A DNA stretch of 64,000 nucleotides from assembly GCA_051453625.1 (NCBI GenBank), contig JBOZIK010000001.1:57338575-57402574 (forward strand), written 5' to 3'. Within the stretch, counting starts at the first letter, position 1. The number at the start of each line of letters is the position of its first letter. Positions 45,301 to 56,640 of the stretch are shown here, piece after piece. The notes below the pieces were generated by a model. The model saw only the letters and a list, made by a program, of their open reading frames with translations. It was not told the DNA's origin and made no database searches. The position numbers and the translations under genes were made by a program. The DNA comes from Welwitschia mirabilis. Taxonomy: Eukaryota > Gnetophyta > Gnetopsida > Welwitschiales.

Positions 45301-46514
45301 TCATTTCTTTCTCCATTTACTTTTTACAAATAGGAAATGTAAGAGTCTTGTAACTAAGTTCACTCATTTTCAAGACTAATTAAGAAACATGAAAAGAGCT
45401 AGTTTGACTTCTTATAAATATTTTATTAAAATTTTGTTTAAGCATCTAACTGGAAGGATAATTCCTTAATAATATTAATGAAATATGGGTTCAAGAAAAA
45501 ATGAATTTGGGTTATACATGATTTAAACATCTAAAATGTCCAAGCTTAATTCCAATTCATGAAATTTTACATCTTTAAAACTATAATATTTATGATTAAT
45601 GCACATGAATATGTTATACCCAATAAATATGTATTTGAATATCTCATAGGATATCTATAGATAAGTTCAAAANNNNNNNNNNTTCAAAAAAAAAAAAAAA
45701 ATCAAAAATTTAATTTTTATAAAAATGTCTTATCTCAAAACCAAATAAAACATACTTAATTTTCAAGAAATAAATTATGAAATAAATCTATCTTTACAAG
45801 AATCATTTGTCTTGAAGTGACACTAGTTGATCAAGAAGGTATTGCTTAGAAGGGTTTATTAAGATATTACTAACAAGCATGAAAAGAAAAAAAATAAGAT
45901 TTATAGAAGTGTGATTTACAAAATTATTAAATGTATATTAATAAAAAATTAAAATAGTAAAGTAGTGTCAATATTTTAACACAAATACATTGTTAAAAAT
46001 GATATCAGTAGTAAAAGAAGCCAAAATTATTTAAAGAAAAATGTGCCTTTTATGTAAAAGAATTTATTAGAAGTAAGAATATCTAAAATCATAATATTCA
46101 ATCCTTGAGTGATATGCTTCAGATAATAAAAAATTGAGTATATCAAGATGTTCTTAGTTGCTTTAGAACTTTAAACAATTTTTAACACAAAACTTTTAAA
46201 GAAAAAGATTTATGAAAATGTGATCCATGGAACTTTAGTATTTAATGAAAGTAGCATTCTTAGAAATAACTTTCTAAAAGTAAAATTATTTTAATATTAT
46301 AATATATATTCAATTAAATAACTATGATACAAAATTTCTTTGGATAAAAATGATGAAAATAAAGACTTTAAAACCTAGAGATCCAAGTAGCTATACAACA
46401 GGAACTAGAATGCATCATTGGATTCTTTTGGTGTCACTCAAGACCTTGTATATGTGATTAATGTGAACTAAAACATAATTGGACATATATGTCACATAGT
46501 TTTGAATTTTATAC
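45301..46514 (-). other. Decayed sequence between older copia reverse transcriptase and the nested copia
   Basis: Should encode the integrase C-terminus and linker, but no block is readable. A 10-N gap at 45673-45682 has TTCAAAA-like text on both sides and may be false. Confidence 0.4.
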
Positions 46515-46981
46515 TATTAGAAGTATGCCCAACTTTTGATTAAAAATAATAACAATAGTGAAATTAAAGAGAATGAAGATAAATGAATTTATGTGACTCA
46601 GCTAATATGGCCTATGTCCATGAGAAAGAGAAGAGTAATTAATATTATTATGTAGAGAGAGTACAAACTGAGAGCCTTACAATAATAGAACCATAGATCT
46701 TAAAGAATAAAATGGGCATAGTTTTTTTAATACCCAAGATAATGTATATATAGCCATAATAACAAAATAGCTATCATTTCTTAATACCCAAGCTAATGTG
46801 TATATAGCAATAATAAAAAAATAGCTATCAATTCTTGATACCAGTGGAGGTTCTTGAAGGGCTCTAGGTCCTCCACTAAGCCTATTGCTTCAGCTAACAA
46901 ATTGCATCGGGTTGAAATATGCCATTAAATATTTCTATAAAATTATTGAGTACAACTTAAGAATTCGAGGAAACATCAACA
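46515..46981 (-). repeat. 3' LTR of the nested copia (minus strand)
   Basis: Aligns with 50893-51361, sharing 'AATTAAAGAGAATGAAGA', 'TTAATATTATTATGTAGAGA' and 'AATTCGAG'. Both carry a near-duplicate of 'ATACCCAAG.TAATG.ATATATAG' about 60 bases apart. Confidence 0.9.
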
Positions 46982-47089
46982 AATGTACACATTGAGTTGA
47001 ATTCTCCATGGAACTCCAAAAACGTAGTCCACCTATCTCCAGAAGAAAAAACCTATAAGGCCTTATCTTCCAAAAGCTATAAGACCAAC

Positions 47090-47665
47090 CAAGTCCACGT
47101 AGTATGTGAACTTGGTCATAGGTAAAGGCTTGGTCAACATGTCATCCAGATTATTAGTAGTACTAATCTTCTTCATTAAAATCTAATCTTTAGTAATAAT
47201 ATCACGAATGAAGTGATATTGCATACTAATATGCTTTGTCCTCTTATGAAACATTTAATATTTAGTCAAATATAATGCACTTTGGTTGTTACAATGTACT
47301 AAAATTTTCTCTTCATTTGGCTTGACTTCTGATAAAAAATCTGTTAACCGTATAGCCTCCTTAATTACCTTAGTTAATAACATGTATTTTGCTTTAGTAG
47401 TTGATAAAGTAGTTATAGATTGCAGTGCAGGTTTTTGGCTAATAACTGTTCCTCTAAATGAAAATACATATCTTATAAGAGACCTTATACAATCAAGATC
47501 TCTAGAAAAATTAGAATTAAAAAATCTAATAAGGTTACTTATAAGCTTTTCCGGGACATGACATATACTTGCTTACAACACTAACATCTTGTAAAATATC
47601 AGGACATATGCAAACCATAGCATACATGATGCTATCAATTTTACTACAATAGGGTAATCTAGCCA
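47090..47665 (-). pseudogene. Nested copia: RNase H
   Basis: On the minus strand, 'KEAIRLTDFLSE' near 47350, 'VHCNNQSALYLTK' near 47305-47265, 'FHKRTKHISMQYHFIRDII' near 47255-47200 and 'LDDMLTKPLPMTKF' near 47155-47110 form the C-terminal RNase H of copia elements, which removes the RNA strand during reverse transcription. Stops interrupt it. The plus-strand frame at 47286-47561 is a shadow of this domain. Confidence 0.85.
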
Positions 47666-48470
47666 TATATTACTCCTCTTCAACTATTTGTGATGATAAA
47701 GTAGTAAAAATCTTGAAGGGAGCTGCAAGTGGAGTAGAAACTAGCTTTGCATCTTTCATGCCAAAATAATCAAGCAACTTTTTAATGTACCTCTTTTGAA
47801 CAAAATACAACTTCCATGTAGATATGTTCCTAGCAATCTCCATGTCAAGAATCTTCTTAGCTCCACCAAGATCTTTCATCTCAAACTCATCAATCAACAA
47901 AGATTTCAGCTTGTCAATTTTAAACTTGTCTTTGCAAGTGATCAAAACGTCATCATGTACAATAATAAGTAGATAAAGGAGTCATATGGTAACTTCCTGA
48001 AATAGACGTAGCTATCACATGCACTTCTAGTATAGCCATCAGAGATCATAAAAGAGTTAAAATGCTTATACCATTATCTAGATGACTACTTTAGCCCACA
48101 CAATGACTTCTTTAATAAGCAAACATGGACCTACTTTCCTTCAACCTAAAACTCCCTTGGTTTTTGCATATAGGTTTTCTCCTCTAGTTTCTCATGTAGA
48201 AACTAGAGCTAATAAGATATGAATGGAAGAGTGCTTGATAATAGGTGAGAAAACATCATAAAACTCAACACTTTCCACTTAATGGAATCCTTGAGTAACT
48301 AATCTCACCTTGAAATGAGCATCTTTAACTCTTGGGATGCATTCTTTCTTCTTAAACACCCATTTTCTCCTAACAATATTTTTTCCTTTAGGTGCCTTTA
48401 TAAGCTCCCATGTCTGATTCTTATGAAAGGATTCTATTTCTTCCTACATACCAACTAACCACTTTCTAGC
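47666..48470 (-). pseudogene. Nested copia: reverse transcriptase
   Basis: The N-terminal half shows 'FLH..LEEKTYMQKP' near 48205-48160. The catalytic Y-V-D-D is altered to V-H-D-D at 47946-47960. An open frame of 91 residues (47670-47945) then carries 'EFEMKDLGGAKKILDMEIAR' and 'LLDYFGMKDAKLVSTPL', the thumb-side blocks of copia reverse transcriptase. Several stops lie upstream. With one changed residue at the active site and broken frames, no activity is expected. Confidence 0.9.
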
Positions 48471-48732
48471 ATCAGTAGAAGAGATTGATTCATTATAGGA
48501 GCTAGGATCATCAGCAACATCTACCTAAATGACTATTGATAAAGCATATGATGCATAAATCTAAATACTTTTGTGATGGTATAATCTGTCTTCATGGCCT
48601 ACTCTTTACAATAGAGTAGGGCTCTTCTTGTGGCTAGAATTCAGATGACACATCATCAAAATCATGCTGTGGAGCATGTGGCAATTATTGAGGTGACATA
48701 ATGACTTCTAATTCCAACTACTTCTTGGTGCT

Positions 48733-49041
48733 CTATAGTGTAATTGAGTCACAAGAAGTAGAAGTCTCCCTTCTTAGAGATAACATAACTAACTCATCAA
48801 AAGTAACATCTTTACTTATGATTAACTTCTTAGAAACAAGGCACCAAAGTCTATATTCCTTAATATTAAAACCATAGCCCATAAAAATACATTTCTTATT
48901 GCTAGGTTCTAGTTTTTCATTGTTAACATAAGCATAAGCTAGACAACCAAAAACTTTCAAAATTGAATAATAAAAATTTTTTCCAGACCATAACTCATTT
49001 GGCATTTTAAAGTCAAGGGATGTATGAAGGAACTGATTCAC
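48733..49041 (-). pseudogene. Nested copia: integrase C-terminal part
   Basis: A 102-residue open frame contains 'LDFKMPNELWSGKNFYYSIL', 'VFGCLAYAYVNNEKLEPSNK', 'KCIFMGYG' and 'YRLWCLVSKKLIISKDVTFD'. These are the conserved blocks following the catalytic core in Ty1/copia integrase. The segment between this and reverse transcriptase (48471-48732) is a Ser/Asp-rich linker in living elements and is unreadable here. Confidence 0.93.
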
Positions 49042-49629
49042 TAAATAACAAACTGTAGAAACTGCCTCTACTCAATAAATCCTCTCTAAACTAGCATTAA
49101 ACAACATGCAACAAGCTTTTTCTATCAATGTTTTATTCATGCACTCTGTCACTTCATTCTGTTATGGTTTATCCACATATGTATGGTGCCTCACAATTCC
49201 TTCCTTCTTATAAAAGTAATTATATTTGTCTTCCATGAGCTCTAGGCCATTATCATTTCTAAACCTCTTAATTCCTTTCTCCATTTACTTCTTAATCATA
49301 GCCTTCCACTTTTTAGATGTATCAAAAACATCATTCTTAGGCTTGAGAAAGAAGATCCATACCTTCTTAGAGTAATCATCGATAAATGTTAGTAAGTATC
49401 TAGCACTGCACTTAGAAGAAACTTTTGAAGGACCCCATAAATCAGAGTGTATGTAATTAAGAGTGCCCTTGGTCCTATGAGTAGCAGTGCTGAAACCAAT
49501 TCTTTTATGCTTTTCATAAATACAATGGTCACAGAAATTTAAATTTTTAATGCTCTGTCCACACAGCAGCCCTCTCTTATTTAACGCTGTCATGCCTTTC
49601 TCATCTATGTGCCTCAGCCTCATATGCAA
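49042..49629 (-). pseudogene. Nested copia: integrase zinc domain and core
   Basis: An open frame of 114 residues (49285-49629) starts with the H-H-C-C zinc domain (the 'LRHIDEKGMTALNKRGLL' and 'CDHCIYEKHKR' blocks) and continues into the core with 'HSDLWGPSKV', where the first catalytic Asp remains, and 'LLTFIDDYSKKVWIFFLK'. The rest of the core, including the second Asp and the Glu, lies at 49284-49042 in broken frames. Integrase joins cDNA to the genome. Confidence 0.92.
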
Positions 49630-49696
49630 TAACTTAGTAACATTAGTATAAAATAAATTTGAGGGTTATCACAATTGATCCTATAACTGTACTTCC

Positions 49697-50047
49697 TTAT
49701 AAAACATACAAAGTGCCAACTTTCTTGGCTTTCATCAATACAAGAGAACCTTTAACAACTTTGATCACTCCACATTTATCTAAGTACTTGCACCCATTGG
49801 CATCAAGGATGCCTAAAGAGATAAGGTTCTTCTTTAAATCTAGGACACGACATACATTTGACAATGTCCTCATCACACCATCATGCATTTTAATTCTACT
49901 TGTCCCCCTATTAATAACCTTACAAGGCCCATTGTTATGCATTAAGACCACTTCACAATCAATAGATTCATAAGTAGAGAACATATCTTTATAGGGATAC
50001 ATGTGGTAGAGTCTAAATCCACTCAAAACTATTTTTGATCTTATCAT
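49697..50047 (-). pseudogene. Nested copia: protease and pre-integrase region
   Basis: An open frame of 116 residues contains 'YHMYPYKDMFSTYESIDCEV', 'NNGPCKVINRGTSRIKMHDG' and 'LDLKKNLISLGILDANGCKY', the protease-to-integrase blocks of copia. At the front, where W-I-L-D-S-G-C-S should stand, it reads I-V-L-S-G-F-R-L. The bases around 50015-50030 still show TGGATTTAGACTCT, a form of W-I-L-D-S shifted by a lost base and followed by a deletion of the Gly-Cys-Ser codons. The protease active site is therefore destroyed. Confidence 0.92.
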
Positions 50048-50099
50048 TAGTTGTTAGCAAAACATCATTATTACCATCTGTAATACTAGCATTGGTATA

Positions 50100-50870
50100 A
50101 TTTTTTCATAATCTGCATGAGAATTTTATTATTGCTAATCCTTCCTTTTAAGTTTCCAACATTCAAATTTAATATATCCTTTCTTATGACAGTAGTTATA
50201 GGTTATGTTTTTATGTGATCTAGACTTAGATTGAAACTTTTGCTTGTTGCTACTACTAGTGGAAACCTTTTTAAAAGTTCTACCACAATCTCCTAGACCC
50301 TTTGCTAGATGATCATTAAACTTTCTAGTTAATTAAGTATTAATTAATTCATATTATAATAAAACATTCTTAACATCCTCAATAGATAATTCATCACAAC
50401 CATAAAGCAAAGTTTCTCTAAAGTGTTTATATGATTTAGGTAGTAAACAAAGTAGAGTAATAGCCAAATCCTCATCCTTAATATTAACATCAATATTTTA
50501 CAAATCCATAACACTTGAGAAAAATTCATCTAAATAAGGTTTAATTGGGTTACCTTCCTATAGATGAAGATCCTTGAGTCTGCTCTTTAATAACATATGA
50601 TTAGTAATGTTCTTTATCATGTATAGTGACTCTATCTTAAGTCACAAGTTAACCATGGTGATCTCATTTGCTACTTCTCATAATACTTCATTTGACAGTC
50701 AAAGTTAAATTGTAAAAAGTGCCTTCATGTCCATCTCTTCCCACCAATCATCAATCATGAAATCTGAAGATCACACGCATCTTGAGTTGCCATAGACTAA
50801 AATTAATCAATCAATTAAACTTCTTAATATCAGACTTTGTTGTCATCATGATGAATGTCAAATAATTAAA
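50100..50870 (-). pseudogene. Nested copia: gag
   Basis: On the minus strand, 'LCLLPKSYKHFRETLLYGCDEL' type text near 50450-50390 and 'IEDVKNVLL' near 50380-50355 are the gag landmarks of this branch. The zinc knuckle near 50215-50170 reads Y-N-Y-C-H-K-K-G-Y-I-K-F-E-C, so the first Cys and the His have become Tyr. Gag packages the RNA. An open frame of 61 residues (50344-50529) lies in another frame of this gag and is a shadow. Confidence 0.8.
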
Positions 50871-50877
50871 AAATCTA

Positions 50878-50889
50878 GCTTTGATACTA
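50878..50889 (-). other. Primer-binding site of the nested copia
   Basis: On the minus strand TAGTATCAAAGC, which differs from TGGTATCAGAGC by two G-to-A changes and lies next to the 5' LTR. Confidence 0.8.
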
Positions 50890-50892
50890 GTT

Positions 50893-51361
50893 TGTTAAGA
50901 AATATGCCCAAAGTTTGATTGAAAACAATAACAATAAAAAAATTAAAGAGAATGAAGAAAAATAAATTTACATGATTCAGCCAATGTGGCTTATGTCCAT
51001 AGACGAGAGAAGAGCAATTAATATTATTATGTAGAGAGAATACAAATTGAGAGCCTCATAATAACAGAACCCTATCTCTTAAGGAACAAAATAGGCATAT
51101 TTTTTTGATACCCAAGATAATGAATATATAGCCATAATAACAAAATGGCTATTGTTTCTTGATATCCAAGACAACGTATATATAGAAATAATAACAAAAT
51201 GACTATCTTTTCTTAATACTAGTGGAGATGTGTAGAGGGCTCCGAGTCCTCCACTAAATCCACTAAACCTCTACTAATGAACTACATTCGGTTAAAATGA
51301 GACATCCAAGCTTTTCACAAAATCATTGAGTCAAATCCAAGAATTCGAGATGACATTAATA
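50893..51361 (-). repeat. 5' LTR of the nested copia (minus strand)
   Basis: Direct repeat of 46515-46981; on the plus strand it begins TGTTAAGAAATATGCCC and ends ACATTAATA. Confidence 0.9.
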
Positions 51362-52959
51362 GCTAATTAGTTTCTATTGTAACCAGACTTGAATACCCAG
51401 ATTAGAGTATAGGATCATCAAGAATTAGCATAGCATCTTCAAGTAAACTATGTATAAGTATTAGTCTATAGACTTAGAAGAGTTTACAAGATTTGAAATA
51501 AGAAAAGGAAGCCTTAGTTGTAGAGAGTCATGATCTTCCTTACTGTCAGGGATTTTTCTTATGATTATTAAATGTGGTTCTTGTAGCTCTTCTCCCATGA
51601 AGGTAGTGGTCTTCAAGAAGCTCTTCAAGATAAATGTTGCTGAAGCCTCTAACACGAATTTAATCTTTACAATTTCAAGTCATTTTCTAAGTTCCATATT
51701 AAGAAATCTCCTTCAGTTCTCCCCATGATTCATCATTTTTTCACAACGATGTAGACAACCAAGATTCTCTGCTATTGCACATGCTCAATGATTTCATGAT
51801 ATGAATAAATTTTTGAATCTAGCTGATGTCCCAACAAATGCATCTTTTTAGTAATAAACCAATCACACTCAATTTCAAGAAAGTAAGAAATGGAGAAAGA
51901 GAGAAATTATCTAATTCTTTTCTTTCCAAATCCAAAGATGAGACAATTCTCTTTTGTTATCTTTGTAAATCTACTTTACTCTACAAATCAACATGAATGA
52001 ATGTAAGTGACAAAGGCATAAGATGAATAGTTGTTTTAGTGAAGGAGATGAATCAAAGCTATGAAGGAATGTTTATAAATTTGGGGAATGATCAAAGATA
52101 AAAATACAAATTTAACCCAAATATAAACCTCTGCTACTGGCCTTGATTTGATAAAATCATTATTCCAATTTTTTGGTTAGTCATGTTGTATATCACCTAC
52201 TATATTAAATTTTCTTTTTTCTTTTGTTTTGTTTTGCTTTTTTTTTTTTTCGATCTAACTACAAGAAGTTTAAAGTAGGTTTATGATGTCAAGACTAGAA
52301 TTAGCTAGCTATATTCATGTCGCAAAATTCATGATTTCACTTGGTTATGCTATTTAATCCACTAAAGGTAATAATTATTGAGGCATCAAATTCTAGGTTG
52401 TAACTGCAAGTAGTTAAAATTGCTAACTAAATGTAATATAACTTCCAAATGCAACTAAATTCAAAGGTCATTTTGTATGGGTCAAACACAAAGAAAGCCA
52501 TTAAATATTCATATAAATCATATGGCAATTTTTAGCATTTAAATCACTCATGATTTCATCATGTTATATCAACACACAAAATATTTGATAATTAATGAAT
52601 AGAAATTTTGTATAAAGGAAACCATAACCCTATTAAGAAGTTATTACAAGATAATAAGAAAATATGGGAAGCCATAATTTTTAGAATAATATCATAAATA
52701 ATAATTTATAAATAATTGTTAAAACTAGTAAAGAAAGCATATAGAGTTATTGTGACCTTGATGACACCTGTCGTTTTAGTATTTCCTCATTCTTGCATCT
52801 ATCTTTGATGTTATTGGTTTAGAATATGAAAATATGTAGCCAAATATTTTCAAATAAGATAAAATTATTTCCTTTTTAAAAATAAGTTATATTTATTTTT
52901 ACTTTGATTAGCTAATGTAATGATCTATTAAGAAGATAAGTGGCTCTAGTAATAACCTT
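51362..52959 (-). other. Decayed sequence between nested copia and older integrase
   Basis: Expected to hold the distal integrase of the older copia, but together with 45301-46514 it is too long for that alone, so another insertion may be hidden. A minus-strand frame at 51461-51655 (64 residues) is unrecognised. A T-run with a TTTTG repeat lies at 52210-52250. Confidence 0.4.
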
Positions 52960-53540
52960 ACCTTAATAATTGTTTAGTAATTTGACTTGAATAAGTAGAT
53001 ACTTGGCCATTTCTTGGATGATATCCTTTTAATTATTAATCATTCCATTGGATTTAAGTGAATTGGTATATGTATTCTAGTTTAAAATACCCTGCTCTTC
53101 ATAAAAATGCATACATTCATCATCACAGAGTATTCACCTCTTTGTATCCTTAGGATCTTAATTTTTAGGGCTAACTAATTTTCACATTTTATTTTAAATT
53201 TTTGAAGGTGAAAAGAGATTTATATTTATAATTACAAAGAAAGAACCATGAATATCTTAAGTAATCATCTATAATTTCAATAAAATACCTTTTCATGGTA
53301 TAGTTTATCTTTGCTTATATCACTTTATATGTTATAACTTTAAGTAAGATCAACTTAGGAATACAAATTTTATAAAGCCAAGCCCAACTTTTACTACAAC
53401 AAACTAGGATTTCTATTTGTAGTATTAGTTCTAGTGTTTTTCTTTCCAATAAATAAATGCAATAAATAAAGCAATAAATACGCATAGAATCTATTTTTGT
53501 AACTATCATTGAGAGATTTACTATTCAAGAAGAGTTTTAA
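52960..53540 (-). pseudogene. Older Ty1/copia: integrase core remnant
   Basis: On the minus strand, 'IIDDYLRYSWFFL' near 53275-53235 matches the D-D-x-S-R-Y-x-W-V-Y-x-L block. 'FKIKCEN*LALKIKILRIQRGEY' near 53200-53130 matches the segment leading to R-S-D-x-G-G-E, but the catalytic Asp is not preserved. 'IHIPIHLNPME*LIIKRI' near 53065-53010 corresponds to Y-T-P-Q-Q-N-G-V-A-E-R-K. This is the same element as the reverse transcriptase at 43780-45300. Confidence 0.7.
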
Positions 53541-55594
53541 TAATTGATAAATAAATCTAGGAATGCTTCATAGCTCTGAGTGTTCATCATGGACATAACA
53601 AAAATGGCATTAATCTTAATAACAATAGCATTGCTATATGATTAATTTAATAAATCATGTCAAACATTCATTCAAGCTTAAGCATGATGACATACTCTTA
53701 TTCACCACATAAGTGTTAATGAAATATCTAAGTCACCTTAGCTTATATATCCTACTTCATAAGCATGAAGAGTAGGAAATCATCTCAAATAACACCAAAT
53801 GTAGTAAGCTATAGAATAAGATCAGAATATGAAGACTCACTCAGGAATTACATAAAAGATTAACATGATTTAGTCTAAATCAAGCATTACAAGTATGGAA
53901 AAGCATGCACACTTGAAATAAAGAAAGCAAATTAAATAAACTATATCATTTTATTATAATAATAAAGAAAAATATACATAAATGAAAGACTCAANNNNNN
54001 NNNNNNNNNNNNNNNNNNNNNNNNNNNNNNNNNNNNNNNNNNNNNNNNNNNNNNNNNNNNNNNNNNNNNNNNNNNNNNNNNNNNNNNNNNNNNNNNNNNN
54101 NNNNNNNNNNNNNNNNNNNNNNNNNNNNNNNNNNNNNNNNNNNNNNNNNNNNNNNNNNNNNNNNNNNNNNNNNNNNNNNNNNNNNNNNNNNNNNNNNNNN
54201 NNNNNNNNNNNNNNNNNNNNNNNNNNNNNNNNNNNNNNNNNNNNNNNNNNNNNNNNNNNNNNNNNNNNNNNNNNNNNNNNNNNNNNNNNNNNNNNNNNNN
54301 NNNNNNNNNNNNNNNNNNNNNNNNNNNNNNNNNNNNNNNNNNNNNNNNNNNNNNNNNNNNNNNNNNNNNNNNNNNNNNNNNNNNNNNNNNNNNNNNNNNN
54401 NNNNNNNNNNNNNNNNNNNNNNNNNNNNNNNNNNNNNNNNNNNNNNNNNNNNNNNNNNNNNNNNNNNNNNNNGAAAGAACTTTTAAAGCAGACATGTCCA
54501 GATATCCTTCATAGATTGATAATAGATTACATATGATAAGATGTCTTAAAAATGAGGTTTAAGTACCATTTTATAGCCCGAAAATTAGGGTTAGGATTAG
54601 GGTTTTAAAAACTATATAATTTTTGATAACTTTAAATTAGTCCACTAATTACCTTAATGGTCTTACAATTTGCCATAGGTCCCAAAACATAAGACTAAGC
54701 TTCTAAATTAAAAGATAACTAGTGTTGTCATTAGGTCTTATTAATGCCATTATCTTTGTGAGGAATTTCTTTGTAATCTTCTAATTCATGCTCTAGCATC
54801 CTATTAAAGACATGAAAAGTTCAACGATGAAGATAGCATGTTAGTTCTTATGATTTTATTATCATAAATCAAGATAAAATAATAAAACCATGAGAACTAA
54901 AACTTGGTTATGCTAAATTAGCTTAATTACTTAAAATAAGTGTTAATTTTTTCATGTTATTAATACCTAGGACCTTTAAGTGTAGAGGCTTACATCAACC
55001 TAATAAGATTCATATGGACTAGCTCTAATAGTTTTTTCTATCTCTTCATTAATGTATTATGAGTATTAGCATTTTTTCATCCTTGATATATGTTTCACAC
55101 ATTTTTATTATAAATATTACTACCATATGATCTTATGCAATTAAAATGTAAGCATACTATAAAGTTTTGATCTTTATAAGAAGAGTGATATCCCAAGGAG
55201 AAAGGGAGGTGTGTGAATAATATTTAATCCTAATATGTTTTTTATATTTTTAGTATGAAAAGTGTTCTAATATCATATGCCATCTTGATTAAAAGATAAA
55301 TGGGAATTTTGTATAATATTTATCCTTCTTTTAATGCATGTAAAGTAGTGAGTACATAAATTTGATTTAGCATACTTTTATATGTATGAGAAAAACCATT
55401 CTTTTGGACATCATTTATTTAATAGAAATAAGTTAATTAAATAATTTGGAAACATGAAACACGTAATAAACATTAAGGTACCTATCATCATCGAAAGTGT
55501 GCTTAACATCACTAAAGCTTTAAACTTTGATGAATGCGCCATTTATGCCTTTAATGAATCATAGATTGATAAGTCAAAGATTTGGAAAATATTC
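53541..55594 (-). other. Pre-integrase region of the older copia, with gap
   Basis: No readable block. An N gap occupies 53995-54472 (478 bases), and the frames crossing it are artefacts. A TTAGGGTTAGGATTAGGGTTTT phrase at 54585-54606 resembles telomeric sequence but is too short to call. Confidence 0.4.
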
Positions 55595-55670
55595 CCCTAA
55601 GGTTTCATGTCATTGAAAAAACACTATCCATAAGTCATGTGGATGATTTAAGTATATTTGAAGTGGTCAT
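55595..55670 (-). pseudogene. Older Ty1/copia: protease active-site remnant
   Basis: On the minus strand this reads S-S-T-*-L-M-D-S-V-F-S-M-T, which lines up with W-x-L-D-S-G-C-S-x-H-M-T of copia proteases. Trp is a TGA stop and Gly is Val; the Asp and Ser remain. Its place between integrase and gag agrees. The plus-strand frame at 55582-55794 is its shadow. Confidence 0.5.
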
Positions 55671-55899
55671 AGGATCTTATTCTTCATATCATTTTTCTTT
55701 AGCATTTTACTTCTTAAAAGAGGATAATTCACCATTATGTTATAATTTTACGATCTCATCTTTAATAAATAAGATGGCAAATTTAAATTTCTAGAAAATC
55801 TATCTTCACTATCGACTAACTTTTGAAATTTATACACCATATATATTTTTCTTTCTGATGTGTATATTGACCATGTGATAAAAAAATGACATGAAATAA

Positions 55900-56640
55900 A
55901 CTTCCTCCTCCTCTTAAACCATAAGACTTTTTACCTCTTAGATTTTAACCTCGTTTTCTAAATTTACTTTTGAAATTCTAATTGCCTTCTCATAAAGGTT
56001 AATAGTTTTGGTTTTTTCCCATTCTTAATGCTATGAATTAAAGTATTGTATTCCTATTTCATTTCTTCCTCTGTTACCTCTTTGATTTCTAGCTAAGAGT
56101 GCATTATCATTTGAATTATTAGAAAGGGATTTTCTAATTCCTTTAAATTTATCATTAATTCCTTAGTGGTATGTACATTAAGATCTATTTTATAAAGGAT
56201 GTTAATCATGATCTATTTGCATATTAGATCATTAAAAAATACAGATAATTTTGTCTTCTATCTTGAAGTAAATCCAAAATCATATATATCTAAATTTATT
56301 ATTGATTTTGTATTAAGAAATATATCTAAGCAATCTTCTATGTTTATGTGAGAAACATTAAACTCCTTCTGATATTTAAGTTATTTGAGCTACTTATTTT
56401 GCACATTACCTACATGATCATTTTGAAGTGTATTCTAAGAATTATTGGTTATGTTCTTAGTAATAAAACTTAGTTTAATCATCTCAGAAATAGAGGTTCA
56501 TATCATTATTTTTAATGGTCCATCCAACATTTTTTCCTTTTGATTCTACCTTATTTTTCGTCTTTATTTAGAACATTCAAATTTGATGAATTCAAGGAGC
56601 CATGTTTCATTCTACGCCTTCACTTCTATAATAAAGTGTA
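55900..56640 (-). pseudogene. Older Ty1/copia: possible gag remnant
   Basis: Coding-like text on the minus strand, for example 'TTKELMINLKELENPFLII' near 56180-56125 and a basic tail near 55950-55900, at the right place for gag. No zinc knuckle is readable. The call rests mostly on position. Confidence 0.35.

Larger units (their letters stand above)
46515..51361 (-). mobile_element. Ty1/copia retrotransposon, minus strand, nested
   Basis: LTRs of 467 and 469 bp flank a polyprotein in copia order: gag, protease, integrase, reverse transcriptase, RNase H, with integrase before reverse transcriptase. The total of 4.85 kb is the usual size for copia. A primer site adjoins the 5' LTR at 50878-50889. 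I see no matching target duplication: the outer flanks read TATAC and GCTAA. Sequence blocks resemble the Tork/Tnt1-like branch, but lineage is uncertain. It is better preserved than the copia it sits in. Confidence 0.9.

Noticed and set aside
53941-54536. Overlapping open frames on both strands
   Set aside because: Both are created by the 478-N gap.
54585-54606. Telomere-like phrase TTAGGGTTAGGATTAGGGTTTT
   Set aside because: Only about three imperfect units and not the exact plant repeat; too short to be an interstitial telomere.
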